Assembly (NCBI RefSeq): GCF_009866765.1
Contig: NZ_CP019431.1
Coordinates: 5,972,001 to 6,036,000, forward strand
From: Pseudomonas sp. S35
GTDB lineage: Bacteria; Pseudomonadota; Gammaproteobacteria; Pseudomonadales; Pseudomonadaceae
Direction: 5' to 3'
DNA: 64,000 bases
Both the position numbers and the translations under genes were made by a program. How positions within the stretch are numbered: the stretch's first letter is position 1; each line of letters opens with the position of its first letter. Shown here in pieces: positions 49,954-58,740 of the stretch. The notes under the pieces are model-generated. The model had not been told where the DNA came from and searched no databases. It saw only the letters and a program-made list of their open reading frames with translations.

Positions 49954-50235
49954 TCAGGCGTAGGTATCGATCAACGTACCGAGCATTTCGTCGGAAGCCT
50001 TGGCGACTTTGACGCCCAGCTCCACCTGAAACTTGCCCTCGGCCAGTTCCACCATGTTGCTGGCGGAGTTGGTCGGCTGGCCGCGGTTGACCGCTTGCAA
50101 GCGATCATTCTGGGCATCCGAAGGTTGGCTGGTGGCTGCACTGGCGATCTTGCCAGCGGCCTGGTCGACACGGCTTTGCCCGGACTGAATGGTATTCAGA
50201 CCCGAATAAAACGCGCTGCTTCCAGAGATTTCCAT
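49954..50235 (-). CDS. Small conserved protein resembling a flagellar rod protein without its central domain
   Basis: 93 residues, no signal peptide. I recall no functional name; a similar small gene (PA0505) occupies this place in P. aeruginosa. What can be seen: the N-terminus (SGSSAFYSGLNTIQSGQSRVDQAAGKIASA) looks like the amphipathic start of rod/hook proteins. The C-terminus (MVELAEGKFQVELGVKVAKASDEMLGTLIDTYA) looks like their closing helix, VxLVxEMVxLIxxQRAFEANxKxxxTxDEMLxTL. The usual central beta domain is missing. It is alone between fadE1 and bioD, with no other flagellar genes. This resemblance is by eye only. Confidence 0.75.
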   Translation of the reverse strand: MEISGSSAFYSGLNTIQSGQSRVDQAAGKIASAATSQPSDAQNDRLQAVNRGQPTNSASNMVELAEGKFQVELGVKVAKASDEMLGTLIDTYA

Positions 50236-50341
50236 GGCGCAAGCCTGCCTTTAGAGAATCGTGAACGCTGATTGAAGCAGAGAACGTGGCAAAACGCCCG
50301 TCAAAAACACTAATGGCATAATGCCTTGGCGATAGCCAAAA

Positions 50342-51022
50342 TCAGTCAAGCAGGTCCAGTTGCAGGTACTGCGCCACGGCTTCGGCGCTGGCATGCTTGA
50401 GTTTCGGCACCCGGCCCAGGCACGGTGCAGGCAGCCGTTCGGCCAGGGTGGCGAGGTTTTCTTCCAGGCGGGACGTCTTGGGGTCGATGATGTTCGCCAC
50501 CCAGCCCGCCAGTTGCAAACCGTCCCGCGCAATGGCCTCGGCAGTGAGCAGGGCATGGCTGATGCAGCCCAGGCGCACACCCACCACCAGGATCACCGGT
50601 AATTTAAGCGCCATTGCCAGGTCCGACAGATTGGCTTGATCGGCCAAGGGCACGCGCCAGCCGCCCGCGCCTTCGATCAAGGTGAAATCCGCGTCCCGCG
50701 CCAGTACCTGCTGCATGGGCTTGAGCAGCGACTGCACCGTCAGCGAAACTCCCGCCTCCCGCGCCGCCAGATGCGGTGCGATGGCCGGTTCGAACGCCAC
50801 CGGGTTGACCTCGGCATAACTCAAGGGCAATGAACATTCGGCCAGCAGCGCCAGGGCGTCCGCATTGCGCAGGCCCTTGGGGGTTACCGCGCAACCGGAG
50901 GCGACGGGTTTGCCGGCGGCGGTGCTTTTACCGGCTTGGCGGGCCGCATGCAGCAGGCCGGCGGCGACGGTGGTCTTGCCGACATCAGTGTCGGTGCCGG
51001 TAATGAAATAAGCGGCGCTCAT
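50342..51022 (-). CDS. bioD: Dethiobiotin synthetase BioD
   Basis: A 226-residue P-loop enzyme. The N-terminus [21 protein letters not shown] contains Walker [17 protein letters not shown] and [12 protein letters not shown] complete the active site. It closes the ureido ring of 7,8-diaminopelargonate using CO2 and ATP. It is the last gene of bioBFHCD; ATGA overlap with bioC. bioA, which makes its substrate, is not in the window. Confidence 0.95.
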   Translation of the reverse strand: MSAAYFITGTDTDVGKTTVAAGLLHAARQAGKSTAAGKPVASGCAVTPKGLRNADALALLAECSLPLSYAEVNPVAFEPAIAPHLAAREAGVSLTVQSLLKPMQQVLARDADFTLIEGAGGWRVPLADQANLSDLAMALKLPVILVVGVRLGCISHALLTAEAIARDGLQLAGWVANIIDPKTSRLEENLATLAERLPAPCLGRVPKLKHASAEAVAQYLQLDLLD

Positions 51023-51843
51023 AGAGGTTTCTCCAGTACGGCATACACCACTTGGTAAGTCGCCGGCAGGCCCTGGACCTGACGGAACCGCTCATACGCC
51101 TGCACCAGTGCAGCAATCCGTGCGCGGCCCGTCAACCCGTCGGGGCGGCCCGGGTTGAGATTGTGCGCACCGAGGGCCTTCAATTCATGGGTCAGGCTGC
51201 GCACATCCGGGTAATGCAACACGTGGGGCTGGCGCTCCAGGCTGACCACGCGCATACCGCTGGCCCCACACAGTTGTTGGTAGGCCTCGAAGGTGCGGAA
51301 GCGGTTGACGTGCACCAGGCCATCGGCGGCGCGCCAACTTTCGCGCAGTTCATCCAATGTGCCTACGCATAAACTGGCAAAGGCCAATACCCCGCCCGGT
51401 TGCAGCACGCGATGGGCCTCACGGAGCACTGCATCGAAGTTCGCACACCATTGCACCGCAAGGCTGGAGAAGAGCAACTCAACGCTCTCAGCTTTCAGCG
51501 GCAAGCGCTCGGCATCACCCGCGATGAAGTGATGCGCGCCACCCAAAGGTCGCGCATGGTTGAGCATGCCTTCGGCGATATCCAGCGCTACGCCCTGGCT
51601 GGCCGGCAATAAGTCAGCCAGTACGCGACTGAAATACCCCGTGCCGCACCCCATATCCAGCCAACGTCGTGGCACGCACGCTGACGGCAGACGCGACAGC
51701 AGTTCGTGCCCCACTGCTCGCTGCAACTCGGCAACGCTGTCGTAGCTGGCCGCTGCACGGGAAAACGACGCCGCCACCTGACGCTTGTCCGGCAAGGCGC
51801 CTGGCAGGGGCGGATGGGAGAGATCAGTCATCAAGGCACTCAT
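51019..51843 (-). CDS. bioC: Malonyl-ACP O-methyltransferase BioC
   Basis: A 274-residue SAM methyltransferase. Motif I is [18 protein letters not shown], with [19 protein letters not shown] (BioC-specific SSLAVQW) and [13 protein letters not shown]. It methylates malonyl-ACP so that it can enter fatty-acid synthesis as a pimelate precursor. I kept the start at 51843, which overlaps bioH by 20 bp; ATG 51831 is possible. Confidence 0.94.
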   Translation of the reverse strand: MSALMTDLSHPPLPGALPDKRQVAASFSRAAASYDSVAELQRAVGHELLSRLPSACVPRRWLDMGCGTGYFSRVLADLLPASQGVALDIAEGMLNHARPLGGAHHFIAGDAERLPLKAESVELLFSSLAVQWCANFDAVLREAHRVLQPGGVLAFASLCVGTLDELRESWRAADGLVHVNRFRTFEAYQQLCGASGMRVVSLERQPHVLHYPDVRSLTHELKALGAHNLNPGRPDGLTGRARIAALVQAYERFRQVQGLPATYQVVYAVLEKPL

Positions 51844-52555
51844 GCAAAAAAGCCTGGATGGCCCCCGCTACACCGTGGGGGTCTTCCAGGAGAAAAGCGT
51901 GACCGGCCTGTTCAATCAGACCGATTTCAACATCGGGGAGCAGCGTCAGCAGGTCGCTGGCGGCTTCGGCGGGCACCAGTCCATCCATCCCGGCAAACAG
52001 GTGCAACTGCGGGCCGCGATAGGCCAATAAGGCTTCGCGGGTGTCCAGTTGCGCGAGCAGTTCCAGCCCGGTCATCAACACATTGGACGGCGTATTCGGC
52101 GCGCCGCTGACCAGCAAACGCGCCAGCCCGCGAGGGTCTGCGGCGCCTTTGGCACACAACAGGCCGAAGCGCTTGAGGGTGACCTGGGAATCGGCGTGGC
52201 AGCCGGCAAGGAACGCATCGAAGGTCTCAGCGGGCATCGCGCTCGGCCAACCTTCGTGGGCGACAAAACACGGGTTGCTCGCCAGGGTCAGCAAGCCGCA
52301 GCAGCGTTCACCCCGTCGCGCCGCCAATTCAGAGGCCAGCATGCCGCCAAGGGACCAGCCGCCCAGCCAGGCGTTGTCCGCCAGTGTGGCGTCGAGTTCA
52401 TCCAGCCATTCGCCCAGATCACTGGAGTCCAGTGCCGGCAACGGCTCGATCTGTACATGCAGGTGCTCGTCCAGCCCCTGCAATGCGGCGGCCAAAGGTT
52501 CCAGCGGCGATACGCCGAGGCCCCAGCCGGGCAGTAGAATCAGTCGATCACGCAT
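51824..52555 (-). CDS. bioH: Pimeloyl-ACP methyl ester carboxylesterase BioH
   Basis: A 243-residue alpha/beta hydrolase. The nucleophile elbow is [15 protein letters not shown] (Ser in GWSLG). The Asp is probably in [13 protein letters not shown] and the His in [13 protein letters not shown]. It removes the methyl group that BioC added, releasing pimeloyl-ACP for BioF. It overlaps both neighbours (bioF 8 bp, bioC 20 bp). Confidence 0.94.
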   Translation of the reverse strand: MRDRLILLPGWGLGVSPLEPLAAALQGLDEHLHVQIEPLPALDSSDLGEWLDELDATLADNAWLGGWSLGGMLASELAARRGERCCGLLTLASNPCFVAHEGWPSAMPAETFDAFLAGCHADSQVTLKRFGLLCAKGAADPRGLARLLVSGAPNTPSNVLMTGLELLAQLDTREALLAYRGPQLHLFAGMDGLVPAEAASDLLTLLPDVEIGLIEQAGHAFLLEDPHGVAGAIQAFLHECLDD

Positions 52556-53729
52556 GAGCAGGCTCCGTGGCGCCTAGCAAGCGGAAACACTCTTCCAACG
52601 CGTTTAACAATAGCTGCACCTGCGCCGCGCTGTGGGCTGCCGTCAATGTGACGCGCAGGCGCGCGCTGCCGGCGGGTACGGTGGGCGGACGGATGGCTGT
52701 GACCATCAAGCCACGCTCGCGCAGCATCTGCGACAAACGCACCGCCCTGGCGCTGTCGCCGATCAGGATCGGCTGGATCGGCGTAAAGCTGTCCATCAGG
52801 TCCAGGCCGAGCTGCTCCGCGCCCTGACGGAACTGGCGGATGAGCCCATTGAGATGCTCACGCCGCCAGTGTTCGGTGCGCAGCAATTCCAGGCTTTTCA
52901 ACGTGGCGCAGGCCAGCGCCGGTGGTTGGCTGGTGGTGTAGATGTACGGGCGAGCGAACTGGATCAGGCTTTCGATCAACTCTTCGCTGCCGGCCACAAA
53001 CGCGCCTGCCGTGCCGAAGGCTTTGCCCAAGGTGCCGACCAGTACCGGCACATCCTCCTGGCTCAAACCGAAATGCTCGACAATCCCGCCACCGTTGGCG
53101 CCCAGCGGGCCGAAGCCATGGGCATCATCCACCATCAGCCAGGCGCCTCTGGCCTTGGCTTCACGGGCCAGGGCGGGCAAGTCGGCGAGGTCGCCGTCCA
53201 TGCTGAACACCCCATCGGTGACCACCAGCGTATTGCCGGTGGCTTTCTCCAGCCGCTTGGCCAGGCTGGCGGCGTCGTTATGCAGGTAGCGATTGAACCG
53301 TGCGCCGGACAACAAGCCCGCGTCCAGAAGCGATGCGTGGTTAAGGCGATCTTGCAGCACCGTATCGCCCTGCCCCACCAGCGCTGTGACCGCGCCCATA
53401 TTGGCCATGTAGCCGGTGGTAAACAGCAACGCACGCGGGCGACCGGTCAGGTCGGCCAGGGCTTCTTCCAACGCGTGGTGCGGCGTGGCGTGCCCGACCA
53501 CCAAGTGTGAGGCACCACCGCCCACGCCCCAGCGCGACGCCCCGGCGCGCCAGGCTTCGATCACTTGCGGGTGATTGGCCAGGCCCAGGTAGTCGTTATT
53601 GCAGAAGGCGAGCAACGGTTGGCCGTCGACCACCACTTCAGGGCCCTGGGGGCTCTGGAGCAAAGGGCGTTGGCGGTAAAGGTGTTCGGCACGGCGGGCA
53701 GCGAGGCGCGCGGAGAGATCAAAAGACAT
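52548..53729 (-). CDS. bioF: 8-amino-7-oxononanoate synthase BioF
   Basis: A 393-residue alpha-oxoamine synthase. [13 protein letters not shown] is in the N-terminal lobe, followed by [20 protein letters not shown] and [11 protein letters not shown]. The PLP lysine is in [16 protein letters not shown]. It condenses pimeloyl-ACP with L-alanine. A 78-bp spacer containing a degenerate half REP separates it from bioB; the other bio genes overlap. Confidence 0.96.
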   Translation of the reverse strand: MSFDLSARLAARRAEHLYRQRPLLQSPQGPEVVVDGQPLLAFCNNDYLGLANHPQVIEAWRAGASRWGVGGGASHLVVGHATPHHALEEALADLTGRPRALLFTTGYMANMGAVTALVGQGDTVLQDRLNHASLLDAGLLSGARFNRYLHNDAASLAKRLEKATGNTLVVTDGVFSMDGDLADLPALAREAKARGAWLMVDDAHGFGPLGANGGGIVEHFGLSQEDVPVLVGTLGKAFGTAGAFVAGSEELIESLIQFARPYIYTTSQPPALACATLKSLELLRTEHWRREHLNGLIRQFRQGAEQLGLDLMDSFTPIQPILIGDSARAVRLSQMLRERGLMVTAIRPPTVPAGSARLRVTLTAAHSAAQVQLLLNALEECFRLLGATEPAHA

Positions 53730-53775
53730 GCAGGCCTCGGACTAGCAGGTTCAACTCGGTCAAAAACTGCGAGAG

Positions 53776-53795
53776 CAAGCACCTCCCACAGTTGG
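53776..53795. repeat. Degenerate REP half-site between bioB and bioF
   Basis: CAAGCACCTCCCACAGTTGG is one arm of the REP at 49918 with a few changes. It lies inside the bio operon, where it may affect the relative levels of bioB and bioFHCD mRNA. Confidence 0.4.
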
Positions 53796-53807
53796 ATCGC
53801 CTATCAA

Positions 53808-54863
53808 TCAGACGACAGCGTTATAGAACTGCTCGCTGCTCTTGTGCTCCACCAACGCCTGCTCGATTGCCGCCTGGTGCACTTCATCGGCGTGCTCTTC
53901 ACGGGCTTCCGGCAGGATCCCCAGGCGCGAGAACAGTTGCATGTCCTTGTCGGCCTGCGGGTTGGCGGTGGTCAGCAGTTTGTCGCCGTAGAAGATCGAG
54001 TTGGCGCCGGCGAAAAACGCCAGGGCCTGCATCTGCTCGTTCATGGCCTCACGACCGGCCGACAGGCGCACGTGGGACTGGGGCATCAGGATGCGCGCCA
54101 CCGCCAGCATGCGGATGAAGTCGAACGGGTCGATGTCTTCGGCGTTTTCCAGTGGCGTGCCAGCCACTTTGACCAGCATGTTGATTGGCACCGACTCCGG
54201 ATGCTCCGGCAGGTTGGCCAACTGGATCAGCAGGTTGGCGCGGTCGTCGAGGGACTCGCCCATGCCGAGGATGCCACCGGAGCAGATCTTCATCCCCGAG
54301 TCACGCACGTAGGCCAGGGTTTGCAGACGCTCGCCGTAGGTGCGGGTGGTGATGATGCTGCCGTAGAACTCCGGCGAGGTATCCAGGTTGTGGTTATAGT
54401 AGTCGAGGCCGGCCTGGGCCAGGGCTTCGGTCTGGTCCTGGTCGAGACGGCCGAGGGTCATGCAGGTCTCCAGGCCCATGGCCTTCACGCCCTTGACCAT
54501 CTGCAGCACGTAGGGCATGTCTTTGGCCGACGGGTGTTTCCAGGCGGCGCCCATGCAGAAGCGGGTCGAACCGATGGCCTTGGCGCGGGCAGCCTCTTGG
54601 AGGACCTTCTGCACTTCCATCAGCTTTTCTTTTTCCAGGCCAGTGTTGTAGTGGCCCGACTGCGGACAATATTTGCAATCTTCCGGGCAAGCGCCGGTCT
54701 TGATCGACAGCAGGGTCGACACCTGCACACGGTTGGCGTCGAAATGCGCGCGGTGCACGGTCTGCGCCTGGAACAACAGGTCATTGAACGGCTGCACGAA
54801 CAGTGCTTTGACTTCGGCCAGGGACCAGTCGTGACGCAGGGTGGCAGTGGTGCTGGCGCTCAT
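53808..54863 (-). CDS. bioB: Biotin synthase BioB
   Basis: A 351-residue radical-SAM enzyme. The cluster motif is CPEDCKYC (C-x3-C-x2-C). [14 protein letters not shown] and the [2Fe-2S] ligand regions ([26 protein letters not shown]) follow. It inserts sulfur into dethiobiotin. It is the first gene of the operon, about 70 nt after the predicted transcription start, and diverges from the comF-like gene. Confidence 0.97.
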   Translation of the reverse strand: MSASTTATLRHDWSLAEVKALFVQPFNDLLFQAQTVHRAHFDANRVQVSTLLSIKTGACPEDCKYCPQSGHYNTGLEKEKLMEVQKVLQEAARAKAIGSTRFCMGAAWKHPSAKDMPYVLQMVKGVKAMGLETCMTLGRLDQDQTEALAQAGLDYYNHNLDTSPEFYGSIITTRTYGERLQTLAYVRDSGMKICSGGILGMGESLDDRANLLIQLANLPEHPESVPINMLVKVAGTPLENAEDIDPFDFIRMLAVARILMPQSHVRLSAGREAMNEQMQALAFFAGANSIFYGDKLLTTANPQADKDMQLFSRLGILPEAREEHADEVHQAAIEQALVEHKSSEQFYNAVV

Positions 54864-54939
54864 GGGCGATTCCTTGATTATGCTTTGGCAAGCGCTGCGG
54901 AAAGGACAATACCCACAGGCGCGACACGGATGCTCGGCA

Positions 54940-54967
54940 TATTTAAGGAAGAATCATGCACTGTCAA
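54940..54967 (-). promoter_or_regulatory. bioB promoter
   Basis: On the minus strand, TTGACA (54967-54962) and TAAATA (54945-54940) are 16 bp apart. The -35 is one arm of the BirA-type operator, so repressor and RNA polymerase would compete. Confidence 0.65.
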
Positions 54968-55693
54968 CCTGGATACAAACATGAGGTTTACATCTGGTCA
55001 AAAAACACCCAGACGTGTTTAATCTGCGATGAACCGGCGCAAACAGCCGATTGTGTGTGCAACGTCTGCGAAACCGAACTGCCCTGGCTTATGGAGCAGT
55101 GCGAAGTCTGCGCCCTGCCCTTGCCGATGGAGGGTTTGATCTGCGGTCAATGCCAGCAACACACACCAGCGTTTAAACAGGTGATCGCCCCATGGTCCTA
55201 CAGTTTTCCAATCGACAGCCTGATAAGCCGTTTCAAGCACGCGGCACACTGGCCACTCGGGCACATGCTGGGACGCTTGATGGGCCACTACCTGCACCAT
55301 CGCTTCGACAATACCGGACTCGCCCGGCCGGACCTGTTGTTGCCGGTGCCCATGGCTCGCAAACGCCTGCGCGAACGGGGCTATAACCAAGCGCTGATGC
55401 TCACGCGCTGGCTCAGCACCGACCTGGACATACCCTACGATGAACACCTGTTGTTACGCCCCCATGAAACCGTCGCGCAACAAGCCCTCGACGCCAAGAC
55501 CCGCAAACGCAACCTGCTCCACGCCTTTGCCCTGGCAACCGATGCCCAGGTGCAAGATCGCCACTTCGCCGTGGTGGACGACGTACTCACCACCGGCGCC
55601 ACCGCCCACAGCCTGGCGCAGCTATTGATCAACGCCGGCGCACGACAAGTGGATGTGTACTGCCTGGCCCGCACGCCCAAGCCTGGCACTTGA
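54956..55693 (+). CDS. comF: ComF-family phosphoribosyltransferase-like protein
   Basis: 245 residues; ATG 54956 follows AAGGAAG. An N-terminal cysteine-rich zinc region (TCLICDE, CVCNVC, CEVCALP, ICGQCQQ) is followed by a type I PRTase domain. The PRPP loop reads HFAVVDDVLTTGATAHSLAQLL, and VPMARKRLRERGYNQA is conserved in ComFC/GntX. In naturally competent bacteria ComF aids DNA uptake or ssDNA handling; in Pseudomonas its role is unknown. The first 13 codons contain the BirA-like operator of the divergent bio operon. Confidence 0.9.
   Translation: MHCQPGYKHEVYIWSKNTQTCLICDEPAQTADCVCNVCETELPWLMEQCEVCALPLPMEGLICGQCQQHTPAFKQVIAPWSYSFPIDSLISRFKHAAHWPLGHMLGRLMGHYLHHRFDNTGLARPDLLLPVPMARKRLRERGYNQALMLTRWLSTDLDIPYDEHLLLRPHETVAQQALDAKTRKRNLLHAFALATDAQVQDRHFAVVDDVLTTGATAHSLAQLLINAGARQVDVYCLARTPKPGT
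54962..54992. promoter_or_regulatory. BirA-type biotin operator inside the comF coding start
   Basis: TGTCAACC-N15-GGTTTACA is an inverted repeat that matches the proteobacterial BirA operator TTGTAAACC-N14-16-GGTTTACAA with one substitution in the left arm. It lies about 100 bp before bioB, over its -35, and inside codons 3-13 of comF. Confidence 0.8.
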
Positions 55694-55746
55694 CTCTCAC
55701 GCCTCACCGCCGCAACGTCCGCTCACTCCCAACACAGCGTATGCCC

Positions 55747-56511
55747 ATGTCTCTACCGACCTTGCTCAGCCAACATATCGTCCGTCGCCCTCAGCGTATC
55801 GCCTTGCTGGCGCATATCGCCGAACAAGGCTCCATCACCCGCGCCGCCAAAAGCGCCGGCTTGAGCTACAAGGCCGCCTGGGACGCCATCGACGAGCTGA
55901 ACAACCTCGCGCAAAAACCGTTGGTGGAACGCAGCGTCGGCGGCAAAGGTGGCGGCGGCGCCAAGCTCACGACGGAAGGCGAGCGAGTGTTGCGCCTCTA
56001 TCAACGTTTGCAAGTGCTGCAGGCCCAAGTGCTGGGCTCGGACGAAGCGGCCAGCGACTTCAACCTGCTCGGCCGCCTGATGCTGCGCACCAGCGCCCGT
56101 AACCAACTGCACGGCCAGGTCGTCGCGATTGAACGCCATGGCCGCAACGACTTGATTCACTTGCAACTGGCGGGCGGGCTGAGCCTTGCCGCACAAATCA
56201 CCTGCGACAGCACGCAACGCCTGGAGTTGGAGATCGGCGTGGAGGTCGTCGCACTGATCAAGGCCGGCTGGCTCGAACTGCTGGCGCCGCAGGGCATAGC
56301 AACACTTGGACACAATTGCATGAGCGGGACAGTGGACGCCATTCTCGACGCCGACGACGGCCCCAGCGAAGTCCGTATTGCCCTCTCCAGCGGCCAGGTG
56401 TTATGCGCCTTGGCGCAGCCCGACGCGCTCAAGGCGCTGGACGCCGCCGAAGGGCGGGCGATCCAGGTGCAATTTGCCCCCAGCCAGGTACTGCTCGGCA
56501 CGCCGGTCTGA
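55747..56511 (+). CDS. modE: Molybdate-responsive regulator ModE
   Basis: 254 residues from ATG 55747; the frame is open to 55690 and no start has a good ribosome site. The N-terminal winged helix is RRPQRIALLAHIAEQGSITRAAK and LSYKAAWDAIDELNN. Two C-terminal MOP (molybdate-binding) domains start at SARNQLHGQVVAIER and NCMSGTVDAILD. ModE-Mo represses the molybdate transporter operon and activates molybdoenzyme genes; mod genes are not nearby. phoX follows after 79 bp. Confidence 0.92.
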   Translation: MSLPTLLSQHIVRRPQRIALLAHIAEQGSITRAAKSAGLSYKAAWDAIDELNNLAQKPLVERSVGGKGGGGAKLTTEGERVLRLYQRLQVLQAQVLGSDEAASDFNLLGRLMLRTSARNQLHGQVVAIERHGRNDLIHLQLAGGLSLAAQITCDSTQRLELEIGVEVVALIKAGWLELLAPQGIATLGHNCMSGTVDAILDADDGPSEVRIALSSGQVLCALAQPDALKALDAAEGRAIQVQFAPSQVLLGTPV

Positions 56512-56590
56512 GCGGCAGAGTTCTTCAAACTGCAACAACTTCGTCACACCCGCTCCTTATGGTGTCTGCAAAAACCGCAGGGAGCCTGAG

Positions 56591-58489
56591 ATGAGCCTAT
56601 TAGAAGAAAACCAAGCCACCGACCTTGAACAGATGGTCGGCCTGACCCGCCGCCGCTTCATCGGCGCTGGTGCCCTGTGCGGTGCAGCGATGTTCCTGGG
56701 CGGCAACCTGCTCAGCCGCAGCGCCCTGGCCGTGAACGCCGCCTCCGCCAGCCCGCTGCTGGGGTTTGCCAGCATCGCCGCCGCCACCAGCGACACCATC
56801 ACCCTGCCACCGGGCTACAGCGCTTCGGTGCTGATCAGTTGGGGTCAGCCGCTGCACAACAATGCCCCGGCGTTCGACCCATCCGGCAACGGCACGGCCA
56901 AAGCCCAGGAGCAGCAGTTCGGTGACAACAACGACGGCATGAGCCTGTTCGCCTTCCCCGGTGACGACAACCGCGCGCTGATGGCGATCAACAACGAATA
57001 CACCAACTATCGCTACCTCTACGCCCACGGCGGCGCGCCGCAATCGGCCGAAGACGTGCACAAGGCCCAGGCCAGCGAAGGCGTGTCGGTGATCGAAGTG
57101 CGGCGCAAGGGCGACACCTGGCAGTTCGTCCAGGACTCTCGCTACAACCGCCGCATCCACGGCAACTCGCCGATCCGCCTGACCGGCCCCGCCGCCGGCC
57201 ACGACTGGCTCAAAACCAGCGCCGACACGTCGGGCACAAAAGCCCTCGGCACCTTCCAGAACTGCGCCAACGGCAAGACACCGTGGGGCACTTACCTGAC
57301 GTGTGAAGAGAACTTCACCGACTGTTTCGGCAGCAGTAACCCGCAGCAAACCTTCGACGCCGGGCAAAAACGCTACGGCGTGGTAGCCGCCAGTAAAGAG
57401 ATCAACTGGCACCTGCACGACCCACGCTTCGACATGGCCAAGAACCCCAACGAACTGAACCGCCATGGCTGGGTGGTGGAAATCGACCCGTTCGACCCGC
57501 AATCCACCCCGGCCAAGCGCACCGCCCTGGGCCGCTTCAAGCACGAGAACGCGGCCCTCGCTGAAACCCGCGACGGCCGCGCCGTGGTGTACATGGGCGA
57601 CGACGAACGCGGTGAGTTCATCTACAAGTTTGTCAGCCGCGACAAGATCAACCACAAGAACCCCAAGGCCAACAAAGACCTGCTCGACCACGGCACCTTG
57701 TATGTGGCGATCTTCGATGCAGGCGATGGCGATGCCGACCATCCCAAGGGCAAAGGCCAGTGGGTCGAGCTGACCTTTGGGAAAAACGGCATCGACGCCA
57801 GCACCGGTTTTGCCAACCAGGCCGAGGTGCTGATCCACGCGCGCCTGGCCGCCAGCGTGGTCAAGGCCACACGCATGGACCGCCCGGAATGGATCGTGGT
57901 CAGCCCCACCGACGGCCAGGTCTATTGCACCCTGACCAACAACGCCAAGCGCGGCGAAGACGGCCAACCCGTCGGCGGCCCCAACCCACGGGAGAAGAAC
58001 GTCTACGGGCAGATCCTGCGCTGGAAGACGAATGCCGATGACCACGGTGCGGCGGACTTCAACTGGGACCTGTTTGTGGTAGCCGGCAACCCTGGCGTGC
58101 ACGCCGGCAAGCCCAAGGGCGGCTCGTCCAACATCAATCCGCAGAACATGTTCAACAGCCCCGATGGCCTGGGTTTCGACAAGGCCGGGCGCCTGTGGAT
58201 CCTCACCGACGGCGACTACAGCAACGCGGGCGACTTCGCCGGCATGGGCAATAACCAGATGCTCTGCGCCGACCCGGCGACCGGCGAAATCCGTCGCTTC
58301 ATGGTTGGGCCGGTGGCCTGTGAAGTGACGGGGATCAGCTTTTCGCCGGATCAGAAGACGCTGTTTGTAGGGATTCAGCATCCGGGGGAAACCGGGGGTT
58401 CGACTTGGCCGGAGCATCTGCCTAACGGCAAGCCGCGCTCGTCGGTGATGGCGATTCGGCGCGATGATGGTGGGATCGTCGGCGCCTGA
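56591..58489 (+). CDS. phoX: PhoX-family phosphatase (DUF839), Tat-exported
   Basis: 632 residues from ATG 56591. A twin-arginine signal, LTRRRFIGAGALCGAAM, begins at residue 18 and the hydrophobic stretch ends near SALA. The body is the PhoX beta-propeller: NNDGMSLFAFPG, INNEYTNYRYLY, TPWGTYLTCEENFTD, AVVYMGDDERGEFIYKFVS, NSPDGLGFDKAGRLWILTDGD and GPVACEVTGISFSPDQKTLFVGIQHPGE. PhoX is a calcium/iron alkaline phosphatase folded in the cytoplasm before Tat export. I looked for a Pho box upstream and saw only a very degenerate candidate. A CCCCG-CTAT-CGGGG hairpin follows the stop. Confidence 0.93.
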   Translation: MSLLEENQATDLEQMVGLTRRRFIGAGALCGAAMFLGGNLLSRSALAVNAASASPLLGFASIAAATSDTITLPPGYSASVLISWGQPLHNNAPAFDPSGNGTAKAQEQQFGDNNDGMSLFAFPGDDNRALMAINNEYTNYRYLYAHGGAPQSAEDVHKAQASEGVSVIEVRRKGDTWQFVQDSRYNRRIHGNSPIRLTGPAAGHDWLKTSADTSGTKALGTFQNCANGKTPWGTYLTCEENFTDCFGSSNPQQTFDAGQKRYGVVAASKEINWHLHDPRFDMAKNPNELNRHGWVVEIDPFDPQSTPAKRTALGRFKHENAALAETRDGRAVVYMGDDERGEFIYKFVSRDKINHKNPKANKDLLDHGTLYVAIFDAGDGDADHPKGKGQWVELTFGKNGIDASTGFANQAEVLIHARLAASVVKATRMDRPEWIVVSPTDGQVYCTLTNNAKRGEDGQPVGGPNPREKNVYGQILRWKTNADDHGAADFNWDLFVVAGNPGVHAGKPKGGSSNINPQNMFNSPDGLGFDKAGRLWILTDGDYSNAGDFAGMGNNQMLCADPATGEIRRFMVGPVACEVTGISFSPDQKTLFVGIQHPGETGGSTWPEHLPNGKPRSSVMAIRRDDGGIVGA

Positions 58490-58509
58490 CACCCCGCTAT
58501 CGGGGCATA

Positions 58510-58626
58510 GGTATCTACACAACTCTTAAAGGCTGACACATAACTCTGTGGTGAGCGGGCAAGCCCGCTCACCACAGAAGCCTGATTGCCATAGATTCCG
58601 TATTCACTGGAAGTTGTGTAGATACC
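58510..58626. mobile_element. MITE-like element: 15-bp terminal inverted repeats around a REP palindrome
   Basis: GGTATCTACACAACT (58510-58524) and its exact reverse complement AGTTGTGTAGATACC (58612-58626) bound 117 bp with no coding capacity. CAT flanks both sides (58506-58508 and 58627-58629), a possible 3-bp target duplication. The centre is a perfect REP palindrome (58545-58578). GCTATCGGGG occurs on both outer sides. Confidence 0.6.
58545..58578. repeat. Perfect REP palindrome in the MITE-like element
   Basis: TCTGTGGTGAGCGGGC-AA-GCCCGCTCACCACAGA is a 16-bp perfect stem with a 2-nt loop. Confidence 0.85.
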
Positions 58627-58630
58627 CATG

Positions 58631-58656
58631 GCTATCGGGGGCTTGCCCCCGATGGC
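58631..58656. repeat. Second REP palindrome
   Basis: GCTATCGGGGGC-TT-GCCCCCGATGGC, a 12-bp stem with one G-T pair, lies 4 bp after the MITE-like element and 84 bp before srkA. Confidence 0.8.
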
Positions 58657-58740
58657 AATGGCACAGCCACCACCTATCTCAAGCCCGGTGCGTTACCATA
58701 CCCAGCCGGACGCGGCGCCCTGCTGCCCGCAGGAGTTCCC

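Noticed and set aside
49730..49963. 77-codon plus-strand frame in the fadE1 upstream region
   Set aside because: No recognisable domain; it runs over the PsrA boxes and the REP palindrome, whose sequence explains its C-terminus.
56512..56590. Pho box before phoX
   Set aside because: Only a degenerate match near 56545-56560 to two CTGTCAT-like units; too weak to call, although PhoB control of phoX is plausible from family knowledge.
56600..58522. 640-codon open frame antisense to phoX
   Set aside because: Shadow of phoX; the Tat signal and PhoX motifs prove the plus strand.
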